DNA of 64,000 bases, from positions 66,714,043 to 66,778,042 of the forward strand of contig OX578281.1 of NCBI GenBank assembly GCA_951217055.1, read 5' to 3'. A program made the translations under genes and the position numbers. This DNA comes from Gerris lacustris. Its lineage: Eukaryota > Arthropoda > Insecta > Hemiptera > Gerridae. Shown piece by piece: positions 38,419 through 51,005 of the stretch (positions are counted from its first letter, which is position 1; each line of letters starts with the position of its first letter). The notes below the pieces were generated by a model that ran no database searches, was not told where the DNA came from, and worked only from the letters and a program-made list of their open reading frames with translations.

Positions 38419-38769
38419 ACACTGCATTAGGTCATTATAAGATAGAAGAATTACTCGTCGACTTGATATTCTTCTGGGAGGACCCCCGACCCCCCCCCCC
38501 CCAATAACTAACTTCAGACGACCCCCATGACTTATAGTAAGATATTGTACTGCAGTAAGCATCAGCATAACATTTTCTAACGAATACGTTCTAAACACAG
38601 TTATTGTTACTTGGGCGCGGAGATTGTTTTTTTTTGAGGGGGGGGGCTACTTTGATAAATAAGTAGTACCCTTTTCTTGTTTCCACGACAAACCCCTCCC
38701 CCCTCCAATCTAAACTGACTTAGAATGTGCCCCCTCCAGACCTAGCCGCTGGATACGCCACTGGTTACT

Positions 38770-39863
38770 CCCCCTATGTTGTTTTAGAATAAAAATATCT
38801 TTGACTAAATAACTAATAATAAAAAGGGATGTTTAGTCCAATATACTTTGGGACAATGGAATATCACATTTCTGTTTTGATAAGGGGAGTAACAGTCTAA
38901 AGAAGAACACTCCGTACACCTTCTTCAGATTGTTACTCCCCTCTGTTTTTTTCATAAGAGGAGTAACAATCTAAAGAAGTGCCAGTAAGAGTGTACAGTG
39001 TACAACGACTCTGCTACGTTAATCTCTGCAGCTGGTGGTGTTAGTATATTGAAATAAATACTTATAATATCATTGAGAGAAATGAGCTTATAGAGCTCTT
39101 TCTTAAGGTACTTTAAACAATTTATGTGATATTTGTTATGACTTCCTTTATGACTTTGTTACAAGCTAATTTAAAAATGTCTTCACTATATGATTTTCTC
39201 TATAATTAGTCATGGAAAATCATATTGTCAGTCACAAGCAATTAGAACCTTCCTATTTTTGTTATGTTTTTTCATGTGATTTCAAAATATGGTAGGTTTT
39301 TTTAGGCTACTTTTATAAAGTGAAGGTTATATTTCACTTGTTTTTTTTGTGTGTTCAAAGTTGTTTTTTGTTTCCTTTAAATTAAAAGTTTCACCCCCAA
39401 ATCACAGAATTTATGTCAAAAAATGTAAACAAAAGAAAAAAACAAACATGATTTTCAATACGATTTTTGTGTATGATTTAGTCACACGACAAAATCTCAC
39501 GGAGTAAAGTGGCCTTTAATAAAATAATACTTACAAATAAAACTTCAAGGTTCAATTTAAACTAATCTATAACAATAAAATTATTTCTAGAATACAATGT
39601 TTGTTTTGAGTGTAATTATTGCTGTTATGAATACATAGATTGATGTGGTGTTAACTATTTTTATTGATGTCTTAGACTCAATTTTACTTACAGATTTTAT
39701 CAAAACTAATATTTATTAGTTAAAGCAACACGTGTTTTATTGTGAACTAAACTAATGCACCGATTTTTGTTTTTTCTTACAAAGAATTGTTCTGGTTTGA
39801 TTATTGGTCTAATAACTCTTAAATTGGAAAAATAAAATGCAGTAGGTCAAGAAATAAACGTAA
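38770..39863. other. AT-rich DNA with an inverted repeat
   Basis: GGGGAGTAACAGTCTAAAGAAG and complement at about 38884-38944 form a hairpin, and a related piece follows at 38955. The rest is featureless. Confidence 0.5.
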
Positions 39864-39871
39864 TTTATACT

Positions 39872-41011
39872 CAGTGGCGGATTAAAGGGGGGGGGCGGGG
39901 GTGGCGACCGCCCCCCCCTTGATTACACTTTTTTCCAACGACTACCAAATTTCATATTAGAAATGCATAAAAACGCTGTTTTGAGAGGTAATATTTTCAA
40001 AATTTTCCGAGGGTGGACCCTCGGCCCAGCAATATATCCTCCCCCCCCCCCCCCCCCCAATAATAAACTTCTGACGACGCCAGGCGTCCCGGAGTTGTCC
40101 CGGTTTTGGACTTTAAATCCCGAACTTGTCTCCCGAAAACACTTTTCGGGACACCAAAATGTCCTAGTTTTCAATAGAGACGCCGATAATAGATTAATTC
40201 GTTAAAACAAATCCACATATTCTGATAATTTATTTTATAAAATAATTTATAGATGCTTAGTTTTAGCAAAATGTTTGTTATTGCCAATCTGAATCAACCG
40301 CATTTATTCTAATCAAAATAAGTACGAGTATTTGCTTTGATTCGATGGTCATCAAATAGATATAATAAATTATCTAAATTAATTTACTTAATTTAACTAT
40401 TTTTTTCTAAATATAAAATTAGGTCCGTTGTCATGGGGTTAACGGCTCGTAGATATATAAAACGAAAATATTAAAAATACCCGTTTCGCTTCCGAGCTTA
40501 CCGAAGGTAACAAACTGTAATAAATTTTCGTTCTCAAGAACGAACATTTTTTTAGGTATTTTATACAAAGGGATTGATTAAGTGCACAACTTTTATTTTG
40601 TTACAATAACTATACTTTTAAGTTTGTATTATATTTTTTTTTAAAAATTTACTTGTGTTCATGTTCATACTTGTTTTCCAACAAACTACACCATATACTT
40701 AATCGAGCCAAAAACGACCCTTTTGTGACTAAGTATTAAAATAAAATTTTACCTCAGAAATGCATTTAAGCGCTGTTTTGAGAGGGCATATTTTCAAATT
40801 TTCCCGGACCCCCCGCTATATGCACCATACAATAATTAACTGCTACCGACACCTATGACTTACGGTTAAGATATTGTACTGCAGTCGGGGGGGGAGGAAT
40901 CCTGAGAACTCCCCCCCCCCCCCCCCCTTTGCCTTAGGGCTTTCCATACTCTCGAAACCCCTTGGAGGGTCAGATCGCCACCCCCTAGATGACACCCTTA
41001 ATCCGCCACTG
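39872..41011. mobile_element. hAT-type element, CAGTGGCGGATTAA ends
   Basis: 1140 bp bounded by CAGTGGCGGATTAA and TTAATCCGCCACTG, with a perfect 8-bp target duplication TTTATACT (39864-39871 and 41012-41019). G/C homopolymers lie near both ends. It contains an R4 fragment at about 40480-40560. No intact transposase. Confidence 0.9.
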
Positions 41012-41547
41012 TTTATACTTGGAGGGTGTTAGAAAAGGCTTAATTAAAGACCTACGTAGGTTGTCATGTTGGTTATGTTATGTCAGGAAGCTGACATTTA
41101 CTCATCATTTACTGTTAATGGTCAAGAATTTTTCTTTATTGACCTTTGTTTCAGTCATCAACTTTACTCAAATGGGCCAGTCCCATTAAAAATTATCTGA
41201 CTAGAAAGTTGTGTGGGTTTTCATAATTTTAAACGGAAACTAGGACAAATTTGAATGAAGTAAAATAACATTTATCTACTTACGGCAGCAAAATTAGGCA
41301 TTGTTGTACTGTTTTCAATCTGCAAAATGTCATTTTTCTTGATTCTATTGTAACATCAAAAAAAACATGCAGCAAAATATCAAAGTGTCAGCCAAATAGC
41401 AAACAGGCTGCCAAATTTTAGGAAAAAGTTACTACATCTCAGGTTATGAACTCTCCCACATTGTTCATTTAAAAATTATAATAATAAAACTAATATTATT
41501 ATATTACAGTGATTATTTTTAAAAAATCGCTAAAAAATGAGATAAAA

Positions 41548-41578
41548 AACAGCTGTTAATAAAAAAGTGGCAACACTG
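41548..41578 (+). promoter_or_regulatory. Candidate core promoter: CAGCTGTTA plus TGGCAACACTG
   Basis: CAGCTGTTA (an E-box resembling Ohler motif 5) is followed 9 bp later by TGGCAACACTGAT (resembling Ohler motif 1, two mismatches). The same pair, same order and strand sense, occurs upstream of the SMARCE1 coding start on the other strand. It lies about 170 bp before the ATG at 41746. Confidence 0.4.
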
Positions 41579-41745
41579 ATTGTTTTTTCTTAGTTTTGTT
41601 TTAACTTTCGAGTCATCAATTCGATTTTTACAACTTTCATTGCTTTAAATCTTTTATCTATCAAAAAAGATGATTATAATTTAATAGTTTTCTGTTATAA
41701 TTTTGATAAATTTGTTAATTAGGTTTTTGAAGTTTAAATAAAAAT

Positions 41746-41854
41746 ATGGATGATAATGTTGTGCAAGACGTTGAAGACTTGTTTGATAACACGCCACCCG
41801 ATATTGCAAATATTGCAACATCATACAAGGAAAGTTTATTGCCCTCTAAATCAG
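41746..41854 (+). CDS. Possible first coding exon of an unidentified gene
   Basis: It opens ATGGATGATAATG and encodes about 36 residues (MDDNVVQDVEDLFDN, then PPDIANIATSYKESLLPSKS), ending at a donor-like CAG|GTACTA at 41854/41855. The LLPSKS stretch is reminiscent of the N-terminus of Crypton-like tyrosine-recombinase proteins of insects, but the match is short and from memory. A promoter-like motif pair lies about 170 bp upstream. I could not find the next exon. It could equally be a fragment of a mobile element. Confidence 0.3.
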
Positions 41855-41936
41855 GTACTAAAATCTTTAGTGTAATTTTTCTGCCGTTAGTAGATAAGAT
41901 ATTGTATGTAACTATGCAGCAAAGGAAACATTCCTG

Positions 41937-42155
41937 ACTCGTTTAAAGATTACCTGCTTCGGTTACACCTCAGCAGGTAATTAACGTTTTTGTGCCTCGG
42001 CTTCGCCTCATCAGTAAAATAGTAAATTTCCTGCCTCGGCTTCGCCTCAGCAGTAAATTTGTTTAGCCTATCCTCGTCTTTGGCTCGGAACTAAAACTTA
42101 AAAAACTTGTCAGCAAAATTCCATTTTGCTGCCTAGTGACGTAAATAACTATTAT
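41937..42155. mobile_element. Element E, copy 3 (one end)
   Basis: Repeated CCTCGGCTTCGCCTCA palindromes, and an end GTGACGTAAATAACTATT like that of 10487-11283. The left boundary is unclear. Confidence 0.4.
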
Positions 42156-43689
42156 TCAGACAGAAAAATCTAAAATATAACTACAAAGTAAAAATTAATA
42201 TCATTAAAATATTACATTTAACAATTATCATGTGTAAGAAGAAATAATTATTATTTTTCAAGCACTATTTCAAATTTGATTTGAGGTACAATTTTTGTTA
42301 TCAATTTTTAGCCCAATTTCTAACTTCTTAAAAAGCTGGAATTTTCACATACTTTGTATTTCCAAGTTAATCAAAAACATATTAAAATCTACATAAATAT
42401 TATTTATTAATAAAATGAATTAATTTTTATGTAAAAAAAAAAAAAAAAACTCCAATTGTTATAAAAAATTTCAAAGTTGATTTTTTCCAAGTTTTATACA
42501 TATAACTACATAGATTATGATTATCTATAATCTATACTGTAAATTTTACAAAGCATGAAATTCTTTAACCTATATAACTAGTAGTACCAATACCATCAGT
42601 CCACACTATTAACTAATTATAGATTATCTCACTCTGCTAATTTATTTTATTTTTTTTTAAATTTACTTTTGAACATTATTTTTTTTAATTTTTATGTCTT
42701 CCTTGGAGCTACCAATTTTTGTTTTAAATTTCTCCGATTTATCTTTTAACATGTTGGGAATTGTATTTAAAAAAACTAATTATTAAAAAAATAATTTTAA
42801 TTTCAATTTTTTTTTTTAAATTTAATTTAATTTAAAAAAATCATTGTAGTTTTTAATAATATTTGTTGCATTGTGAACATTACTAGTTTGTGTGCAAAAT
42901 GTTGTGTACAAATTCAATTTTTTTTTTTCTCTTATTGATGTTTTACACATTGATTTTATTATATTTTTTAAAAAAAGAGAAATTTGATGTATTATTATTA
43001 TAAATATTTTTATTTTTTTAAATTAATTTAATTTATTAGAGTATAGATTGGAGGTTTTAAGGATATTTACAAAAAAAAAAAGTTTAAATGAAATGTTAAT
43101 TTAATAAAAAAAAAAATCTATCATCAATTATTCCTTGCATTTAAATTTTCTAGAATAGAAGTGTAACTGTACTTTGAATTATTTTATCGTTCTTATAAAC
43201 TTATTTCCTGTATTTTATTTATTTTTAATATAAGGACTAACTTTTATCTGAGATCCATGATAAAAATAAGAACTATAGTTCCACGATTTAAGAATTCAAT
43301 CAGAACTAAATTTCCAGTGATTTAAACCAATTTATGATTATAGATCCCATATTGCAATTGAATGTCACATATTATAAAAATATCTAATTCTAGTTAGTTT
43401 TAATTTTATCTACTTGAGTGCCAATTAAAATATAAAAATACATTATCCCAAAAGGGATTTTATATATTTACGCATTTATTACGACATTTATTATTATAAA
43501 TTTATTTAATTATATATTTTATTTATTCTGGATGTTTTGAAGCTATATTTAAAATTTAAAAAATTGTTAATTTTTAATTTATATAAATGAAATACATTAT
43601 TAAACATATTAGTATTTCTATAATAGCTTGGCAATGGTATGAATTCTTATAATCATTAAATTTTATTATAAAACATGCATCCATGGTGG
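42156..43689. other. AT-rich DNA, nothing recognised
   Basis: Long A and T tracts. No exon, RNA gene or element ends seen. Confidence 0.5.
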
Positions 43690-44290
43690 GAAGAAAGATT
43701 TTGCTTCCCAGCTTACCAAAGGTAACAAAAGCTATGTGATCATTTCGAAGAACGAAAATATTTTAGGTCTCCGATTTCTACAATTCCAAGACAGAAATCC
43801 GTTACTGTCATCAGGGAAAATTTTTGGTTCTCTGTCTGTCATTCGATTTTTGCAAACCAACATATCTTACAACCTACTCGTCCAGTTTTAATTAAATTTA
43901 GATGGTAGGTCATAATTAGCCCATTATTGGTCTCATATAAGTTTAAACCTTCTGCGCTTATTTGTTTCTCTTCCACATGTGTACAAACATACATTTATTT
44001 TCAGCTATAGCTTCAAAAGTACTTATCAGATTTGTATGAAACTTTTACAGTTTATCAAAAGTAACCCGCAGATATCCCTAGATTAATCTGAACAGTCTGC
44101 GCTCTTTAACTTTTCCTAAATTGATACTTTAATTCTTGTAAAAAATTAAAACAATTTTTACAGATTTAAAAAAAAGCAGGGGAAACAATTAAACAAATTA
44201 GTCAATAATGGCTTGTAAAAGCATAAAATCAATAAATTTCGTGGATAGGATGCGAGGAAGCTATGTGACACACCAATGTGCAGTATATTT
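43690..44290 (+). repeat. Dispersed repeat R4, copy 2
   Basis: Similar to 31540-32145 over its full length, same orientation, ending GAGGAAGCTATGTGACACAC. Confidence 0.8.
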
Positions 44291-45183
44291 TTAAAGTCAA
44301 ACAAACTATTGGTGTTTGAAAGCATATTAATAAATTATTAGTTCCAGTAATAGAAACAATCTTAATGACGTAGCTTATCAACGGTAAAAATCAGTAATTT
44401 GGAAGATCAATTCCCTTGTTATGATACAGCTTCCCCTAAAAATTCTAAATTGCTATACCGATGTCTTTGCAAGAGACATTGGATAAAACAGATCTATAGA
44501 TGAGGAAGCTCTTTTTTAACCAAGAAAGAGTCGCTGAACGTTCAGCACTGGGTCTTAGCTAACTCTTGTTCAGTTAACAAAATAGCTGTGCCATAAAGGG
44601 ATCCTTAGAAAAACTTTTCTGAACAAATGGCAACAACTTTTAGAAGTATCCATTCAGTTATATTGAAGTAGTTTTTTCAAAGATTAAAAATGTTATTTTT
44701 TAATAAAAATAAAAATGGAATGAATAAAAATAATTTTACTTTTTAAATAATGTAAAATTTCACAAAAAAATTCATTCATATTACTCCTTAAAAGAGCTGT
44801 TTATTAATAATTAATTAAACCTACAAAAAATTAAATAATTAATTATTACAACAACCATTTTTGATGATAACTGATAACCACATTCATGAATTTTGCTTAT
44901 ACTACAAAAAACAAAAACAAAAAAAAATATGTGTGAGACTCTCACGCATTAGAAGTGAAACTTAAGTTCTAGATACAGTTGATTTAATGCATTGCTCTCT
45001 TTGCATTTGTTGACCATTTTATTATTTCAGGAAAGAAATGCTTATGTGGAATTTAATCGAAAAATAAAATTTTAGCAAATAATGAAGAAAAAAACTGAAA
45101 ACAACATTAATATATATATTATATTATTATAATGTATATAATATTGCGCTTATATAGCAATTCTGTGTATTGAAAAATTATCT
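44291..45183. other. AT-rich DNA, nothing recognised
   Basis: No supported gene or element. Confidence 0.5.
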
Positions 45184-45349
45184 ACCTCCGTGGTGCAATG
45201 GTTAGCACTCTTGCCTGCTGAACTAGAGGTCGGTGGATCAAGACTTGTCCAAGTGAAAGATTTTTTACAGGTAAATCAACTACCGACTTAAACCGGCAGT
45301 TGATTTACCTGTAAAAAATCTTTTACTTAGACGAGTCTTGAAACACAAA
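45184..45349 (+). mobile_element. tRNA-Gln/Glu-like SINE head fused to a foldback
   Basis: TCCGTGGTGCAATGGTTAGC looks like the 5' part of tRNA-Gln or Glu with an A box. GGTGGATCAAGACTTG is a degenerate B box. The B-box end then forms the outer edge of a hairpin: two arms of about 46 bp, with about five mismatches, around a short spacer at about 45278-45296 (CAAGACTTGTCCAAGTGAAA and complement, through TACAGGTAAATCAACT). Confidence 0.6.
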
Positions 45350-46545
45350 CTTCATTGCGTTTGTTTTATTCAAGCCTAAAGAAGTTTCACTTCAAAAAGA
45401 ATTAGCCTAAAAATCATCAATTGCTCAGAACATATTGAAAGCTTTAAAATGTTTACTTACTATATTTTGTGATTGAGCTTAAATAACCCAATACATTTTT
45501 CTTGATTAAAAACATGTTTATTATTTTTTTTGTTTTTGTTTTAAATCATCCAATCTATACTCTTATCTTATAATCTTTTTGTATTTTTAAATCTAATTTT
45601 TTATTTTTTGTAATGGTTTTATTATTTTTTTTTTACATTTGACGTGTAAAGAAAACAAAAACCTGCTGTGATGTACCCCCAGTTTTTAGAGAAAATAGAT
45701 TTAGTCAATGTCTTTTTATCTTGCCTTCCTAAGTCTCAGCTGCATGTTTTTCGGTTATCCTCCGAAATCTTGCGCATTTCAGATTTATTATATAGTATGT
45801 GAAAAATAAAAAAATTGTTTAAAAAAAAAAAAAACCAATTAGATGAAGAAAAAAAAGTTATTTTTTTAATATATTTGTACATTTGCAAAAATAATGAAAT
45901 TAAATCAAAATATTACTAATCAAATTATGTAAAAAAAAAAAAAAAAAGAGGAAAGAAAAATAATTTTTATCCCTATTTATAAATTTATAAAGGAAAAAGA
46001 CTTTAGAGCTTTTATTTATATATTTCCTTTATATTAAGTTATATTTATAGTATTTATAATGTGAACAGAAATTTATATTTATATATTATATTTAATGTAG
46101 GTTTAACTTTTTTATTTTAATTTATTAATTTTTTTTTTTTTTTGTGTCACTCCTGAAAATGACAACTTATTTGAATAAGAAAAAAATGAAGTATTTGTTT
46201 TATTATAAAAATATATATATATATATATTTAAAAAAAAAATTGGAAAAGTGTGTTAAGGGTAAATTATATATTTGAAGGGAGTCATAGATAAATTTGAAG
46301 CACTGTTTTGATTTTTCTATTTATTTGTTTTTTTTTTAATTGAATTTTTTAAATGTATTTTTATTGTAATCTGTGGAAATTGAACATTTTATATTAAGAT
46401 TCATTTTCAGACTTAAAAAAACAAAAAAAAACAGAAACACTAAAATTTTATTAAGAAATGAATAAAAAAAATACAGAACATATTATATTTCCTAATTTTG
46501 GTACTTTTTTACTGTAGCACACTCTTATATCTCCCTGTCTTAATA
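45350..46545. other. AT-rich DNA, nothing recognised
   Basis: Multiple A and T tracts. No supported gene. Confidence 0.5.
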
Positions 46546-46967
46546 CAGTAGAACCTCGATAATTCGGACCTCTAAAATCTGGAGCCTCGAAATTCCGAAT
46601 TGCTTACTGAAAAATTTAATAACTAGAAATTCTATAAAAAAAAAAAAAAAATCCGAAAGGTGAAAGTGGGACATCTCTTGCAAAAAAGTATGGTGTGGGG
46701 TCATCTAAAACGAAAACGAGATAGCATACTGCGATATGAGTCAAAGCTAGATTCTGAAGAGGGGTCAAAAAACCGGAAAACATTACGAACAGCAAATTAT
46801 ACCTTTTAGAAGATGCGTTAAACATATGGTTTACTTAAAGAAGAAGCTCAGGCGCACCTTTATCAGGTCCTCTCGTCTGCGAAAAAGTTGTTTTACAGCA
46901 TATTCGAAAATTCGGTAATTCGGACAGTGTCTGGACCCAATTAGTCCGAATTATCGAGGTTCCACTG
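46546..46967 (+). mobile_element. Tigger/pogo element, internally deleted
   Basis: 422 bp with ends CAGTAGAACCTCGATAATTC and GAATTATCGAGGTTCCACTG, TA on both sides. It contains a decayed piece of CENP-B-type transposase. It is related to, but distinct from, the MITE pair at 27718 and 32458. Confidence 0.85.
46662..46800 (+). pseudogene. Tigger transposase HTH fragment
   Basis: Reads ESGTSLAKKYGVGSSKTKT, then after a frameshift RDSILRYESKLDSEEGSKN. This is the pattern of the CENP-B/Tigger N-terminal helix-turn-helix. A stop and a shift break it. Confidence 0.55.
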
Positions 46968-46974
46968 TAGTTAT

Positions 46975-48490
46975 TTTGACAAAGGAACGTATACAGTGTA
47001 GTATATATTCCTTAGTCTAAATTCACACCTTTTTATCCTTCTGTCTAATAGAACATAGTACATATTATATATTCCTTAGTCTAAATTACTATTAAGACAA
47101 AGAGATATTTAGTCTAATGTTCCTTTGGACAAAGGAATATGAAACTTGTGCGTTTAAATGTGGTAATATTCCTTAATCTAATTAACTATTAAGACAAAGG
47201 AATATTAAATATACGCTAAGATAACTGTAGAACTCATTGTCCTTCAGTTTTCTGTATAAGTAGTCCAGTCAAATGGTGCAAAAAATGGGCTCGAAGTGGA
47301 AAGTTCTGGTGTAATTGATTTTAGTGGTTTATTTTATGTTTTTGGGGGTGCTGAACACAAATCTGAAGTTGTCCAACAAAATTTCCCCCCGCAAATATGA
47401 GAAATCGTCAAAAACAAAATTATTTTTGTTGTTTTCCGCTTATAACTTGCAAAGCAATCTATTCACGCAAAATGTGGTCCAGTAGTAAAATATAAATTAG
47501 AAAATAACCTTCAATTTATGTCTATGACATTTTTTTGTACGTCATATGGTTTTCACGAAAATGGGAGTTGAAATATCGGGAAAATCGGTAATTTATGAAA
47601 AAAAAAATCAGTTATGCACCATGATTTAACGAGTTAATTTTCAAAGAAATCTAGGTATTATTGGCTTATGAAAATATACGAAAATTTTGGTTTAGAATTT
47701 GGATGGGTGTTAAAAATAATTTGTTACACAGGGGTAATAGTATATACCCTTCAAGATGCATGTCATTGGAAAGCTCTTTAAGAGTACATTAATTGTTGTT
47801 ATGTACACTTTTGTCATATTTTTATATAAGAGGGGGGTAAAATGGGAAAAAAAAACATATTTTTATGCTATTATTGCGTTTTTTTTCCATTTTACCCCTC
47901 TCTCATATGAAAATATGACAAAATTGTACCTAACAACTATTACTGTACTCTTAATTAGCTTTCTAATGACATGCATCTTGAAGGGTACATACTATTTTGT
48001 CTTTTGTACCCCGTACCCCTGTGTGTTGGCTCATTAAATCATGGTGCATAATAGGTTTTTTTTTTTTTTTCATAAATTACCGATATTCCTGATTTCAACT
48101 CCCATATCCGTGAAAACCATATGACGTACAAAAAAATGTCATAGACATAAATTAAAGGTTATTTTCTCATTTATATTTAACTAATGGACCACATTTTGCG
48201 TGAATAGATTGCTTTGCAAGTTATAAGCGGAAAACCACAAAAATAATTTGGTTTTTTATTTTCTCATATTTGCAGGGGGAAATTTTGTTGGACAACTTCA
48301 GATTCGTGTTCAGCACTAAAATCAATGTTACCAGAACTTTCCACTTCAAACTACCATTTGACTGGACTAAAGATTTAGTTTCACACATGATAATACTCAA
48401 TCTGAAAATAGCGTTATAAAATTGTCTCAGTAGTCTCAAAGTCTTGGAGAGACAAACACACAAAGCTTTGAGACTTTTGTAGGGCAGACT
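46975..48490 (+). mobile_element. Second copy of the 7696-8430 family, interrupted
   Basis: 46975-47260 and 48370-48490 match successive parts of 7696-8430 (TATATTCCTTAGTCTAAATT; then GAGACAAACACACAAA and TTTGAGACTTTTGTA). They are split by the foldback at 47261-48369. This copy lacks the MITE that interrupts the other. Confidence 0.6.
47261..48369. mobile_element. 1.1-kb foldback element
   Basis: Ends TAGTCCAGTCAAATGGT and CCATTTGACTGGACTA. Almost the whole length is one inverted repeat centred near 47855. Landmarks GTGGTCCA..GCGTGAATAGATTGCTTTGC and CCATTTTACCCCTCTC recur as complements. No transposase is seen. Confidence 0.85.
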
Positions 48491-48683
48491 ATTGTTTATT
48501 TCCTCAGATTACATTAATTGTATATTTACCTTTACCTATTTCCTTCCTTGTGTGACTTAAAAATGTATTTAATAAGAACACTACTACAAACTCTTTCTTA
48601 CTTTATCAGCAGATGTTTGGCTTAGCCATGCTGAAGAAGAACGGTTAAAGTTGCTTCCTGCTTCCCCTATAAAAGGTTATCAC

Positions 48684-49953
48684 TAGGGCTCGGATCGATA
48701 TGCTTTATGCTCGATAGATATGCTCGAAAAACCCATAATATGCGTTTAAATATGCAGAATATGTTCGAAAAACACTTTTTAAAACTATAGAGAGGACGGT
48801 GAAATGGAAAAATCATCGTATATCTTTATATTTGAGAAAAATATAGAGAATTTGAATAAAAACAAAGTATTTAGATGAAAAACCACAAGAATATGCATTT
48901 ATATGCTTTTCTGGAAACAGCCGTTTTATGCATTTATATGCTCGATAAATTTAAATTCTGTTGGTCCCAGAAAGGTGAAAATTCCACCAAAAGGCTTCTT
49001 TCAATGAGTATTTTTTATTTATTTTATTTATTTATTTACTGTGGTTACTTACAGAAAGTTTCACAAAAATCAAGGCATTTCATGTCAGTTACATCTGACA
49101 ATAATACTTAAAAGCTAAATAATAAATAAATTAGAGTTAAAACTTAAAAACTAGTATCACAGATCTACATACTATACAAAACTTAAAAGCTAAAATGTTA
49201 TTTACTTTTTAACAAAATTCAATATCAATATAACTTAAAACCAATATCACAGTACCTAAACCTAATGAGACTAATTAAAAAGTTAACAAAACATAAAAAC
49301 TAAAATATTGATAAAAACAACACAGAAACTACACAGTACATGAATGTTCTAAAAATTCTTCAATTGTATAAAAAGCATTATCAATTAACATTTTTTTTAA
49401 TTTTATTTTTAAATAAGTTCACTGGCAAACTTAAAGTCTGGTAACTAATTTTATTTAAAACTTTAACACCTATGTAATCAAAGTGATTATTGGTGAAAGC
49501 CAACCGATTGGAGGGAAGAGGTATTTTTTTACAGTTTCTATATTCTTTTCTATCCACATCCTCTATCTTACTTTTCATCTCCAAGGCAACAGCTAAAATG
49601 TAGATACCTGTTAGCGTCAGTACTTGCAATTTCTTGAAAAGAGGCCTACAACTCTCGTTCCACCTGGCTCCGCCTATAATACGTAGGGCTTTTTTCTGAA
49701 CAAGAAACACTTGATTCGTGTGAGATGAGCTACCCCAGGCAGTAACACAGTAAGTAATCACTGAGTGGAAGTGGGCAAAGTACACTTTGAGAACAGTGTC
49801 AGTGTCAAGACTTTTTCGAAGTTTTCAAAGAAGGTACACAGTAGAAGACAGTCGCTTTACTAGTGCATCACTGTGGGGCTTCCAACTTAGTTTAGAATCT
49901 ATAAGAACTCCAAGTACTATTCAGGAAAAAAATATGCTCAAATCCGAGCCCTA
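48684..49953. mobile_element. hAT-type element containing a LINE fragment
   Basis: Ends TAGGGCTCGGAT and ATCCGAGCCCTA with a perfect 8-bp duplication GTTATCAC (48676-48683 and 49954-49961). The left part repeats ATATGCTCGA and ATGCATTTATATGC motifs. A 5'-truncated LINE occupies about 49005-49918. Confidence 0.85.
49005..49918 (-). pseudogene. 5'-truncated LINE, RT C-terminal region
   Basis: The minus strand reads LGVLIDSKLSWKPHSDALVK, a TGA stop, then KVYFAHFHSVITYCVTAWGS, VQKKALRIIGGARWNESCRP and LFKKLQVLTLTGIYI. This is the thumb/C-terminal region of Jockey/CR1-like LINE reverse transcriptase. The 134-codon open part (49381-49785) begins after the stop. An AAATA-type tail at about 49008-49035 fits the LINE 3' end. 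Confidence 0.8.
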
Positions 49954-50344
49954 GTTATCACTTTCTGTGGGTCTGTCCGTGCCGTAAGTTGATTAGTTAT
50001 ACAAAGTTTTGTTAAATTGGGTTTGTACTTAGCCTCTGTGCACACTGAAGAAACAAGTTTCATGAAAAGTGAAACTTTAGCATCATAAAAACACTTGATT
50101 TAAAACATACAGAAAGGAGCACATTGCATTTCTTGAAACTATATTTTCATTTGGTTTCATGAAATATGTTTCACGCAACCAAAAAGTCAGGTTTCGTCTT
50201 AAACCAAGTTGCAAGTGATTTCATGTTTATTGTTTTACTTATCATTTCAGTTTTGATTATTGCGTTTTGTTTGGTATTCAGTTGTTTATTTAAAATGAGT
50301 GCATTAAGAAGCATTTAATTAATTATAACATATATATTATATTG

Positions 50345-51005
50345 CTAACTACTTATACATGGCGGAGTTAGAAAAGAGACAAAATTAAAAGTAACGAACT
50401 GTTTGTACCTAGCAAGAGTTAAGGCAAAATTAAAAGAAAATCATTATTTGTATAATTAAAGCAAGCGTCTTACTATAAATATAAGAAAAAAGTTGATCAT
50501 GATGAGTTTATAGTGAAAGAGTATGTATGTTAAAGGAGTTTGGATTGAAATAGGACTGCTTTCTACCTACCCGGCCAATTAATTTAAAATATTATAAAAT
50601 ATATCTCTTCCCTACTCTACAGCTTCTGCTATTATCAGGGTGAAATTTTACATGATTATATTTTATTTATTTACAAAACAAAGTGACATTTTTGACATAT
50701 ATAACAAAAATAATCAAAACAAGTCAAGAAACAGGCTTCCTTTAATACACTTTTTCCCGTCTTTTAAAGCTTACGGTTACGCAAGCTTTGAGCGTGAACG
50801 CTTGGGCGGATAACGTTTTCCGACCAACTCAGCCTGGGCATTTGTAAAATGATCATGTGTACCAAATTTCATCTAACTCGGTGATCTTTTACTCTAGTTA
50901 TTGTCATCTGTAGATTTTGTGACAGATTTTGCGTGACGGTGATTTTGGTAGTTTTTTTGGATTCACTCCCGGGCTCCAGAACGTGCCATAAGGAACTTGA
51001 TAATT
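50345..51005 (-). repeat. Dispersed repeat R2, copy 2
   Basis: Reverse complement of 810-1805 without the foldback insertion. It serves as the empty-site reference for 1314-1665. Confidence 0.75.
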
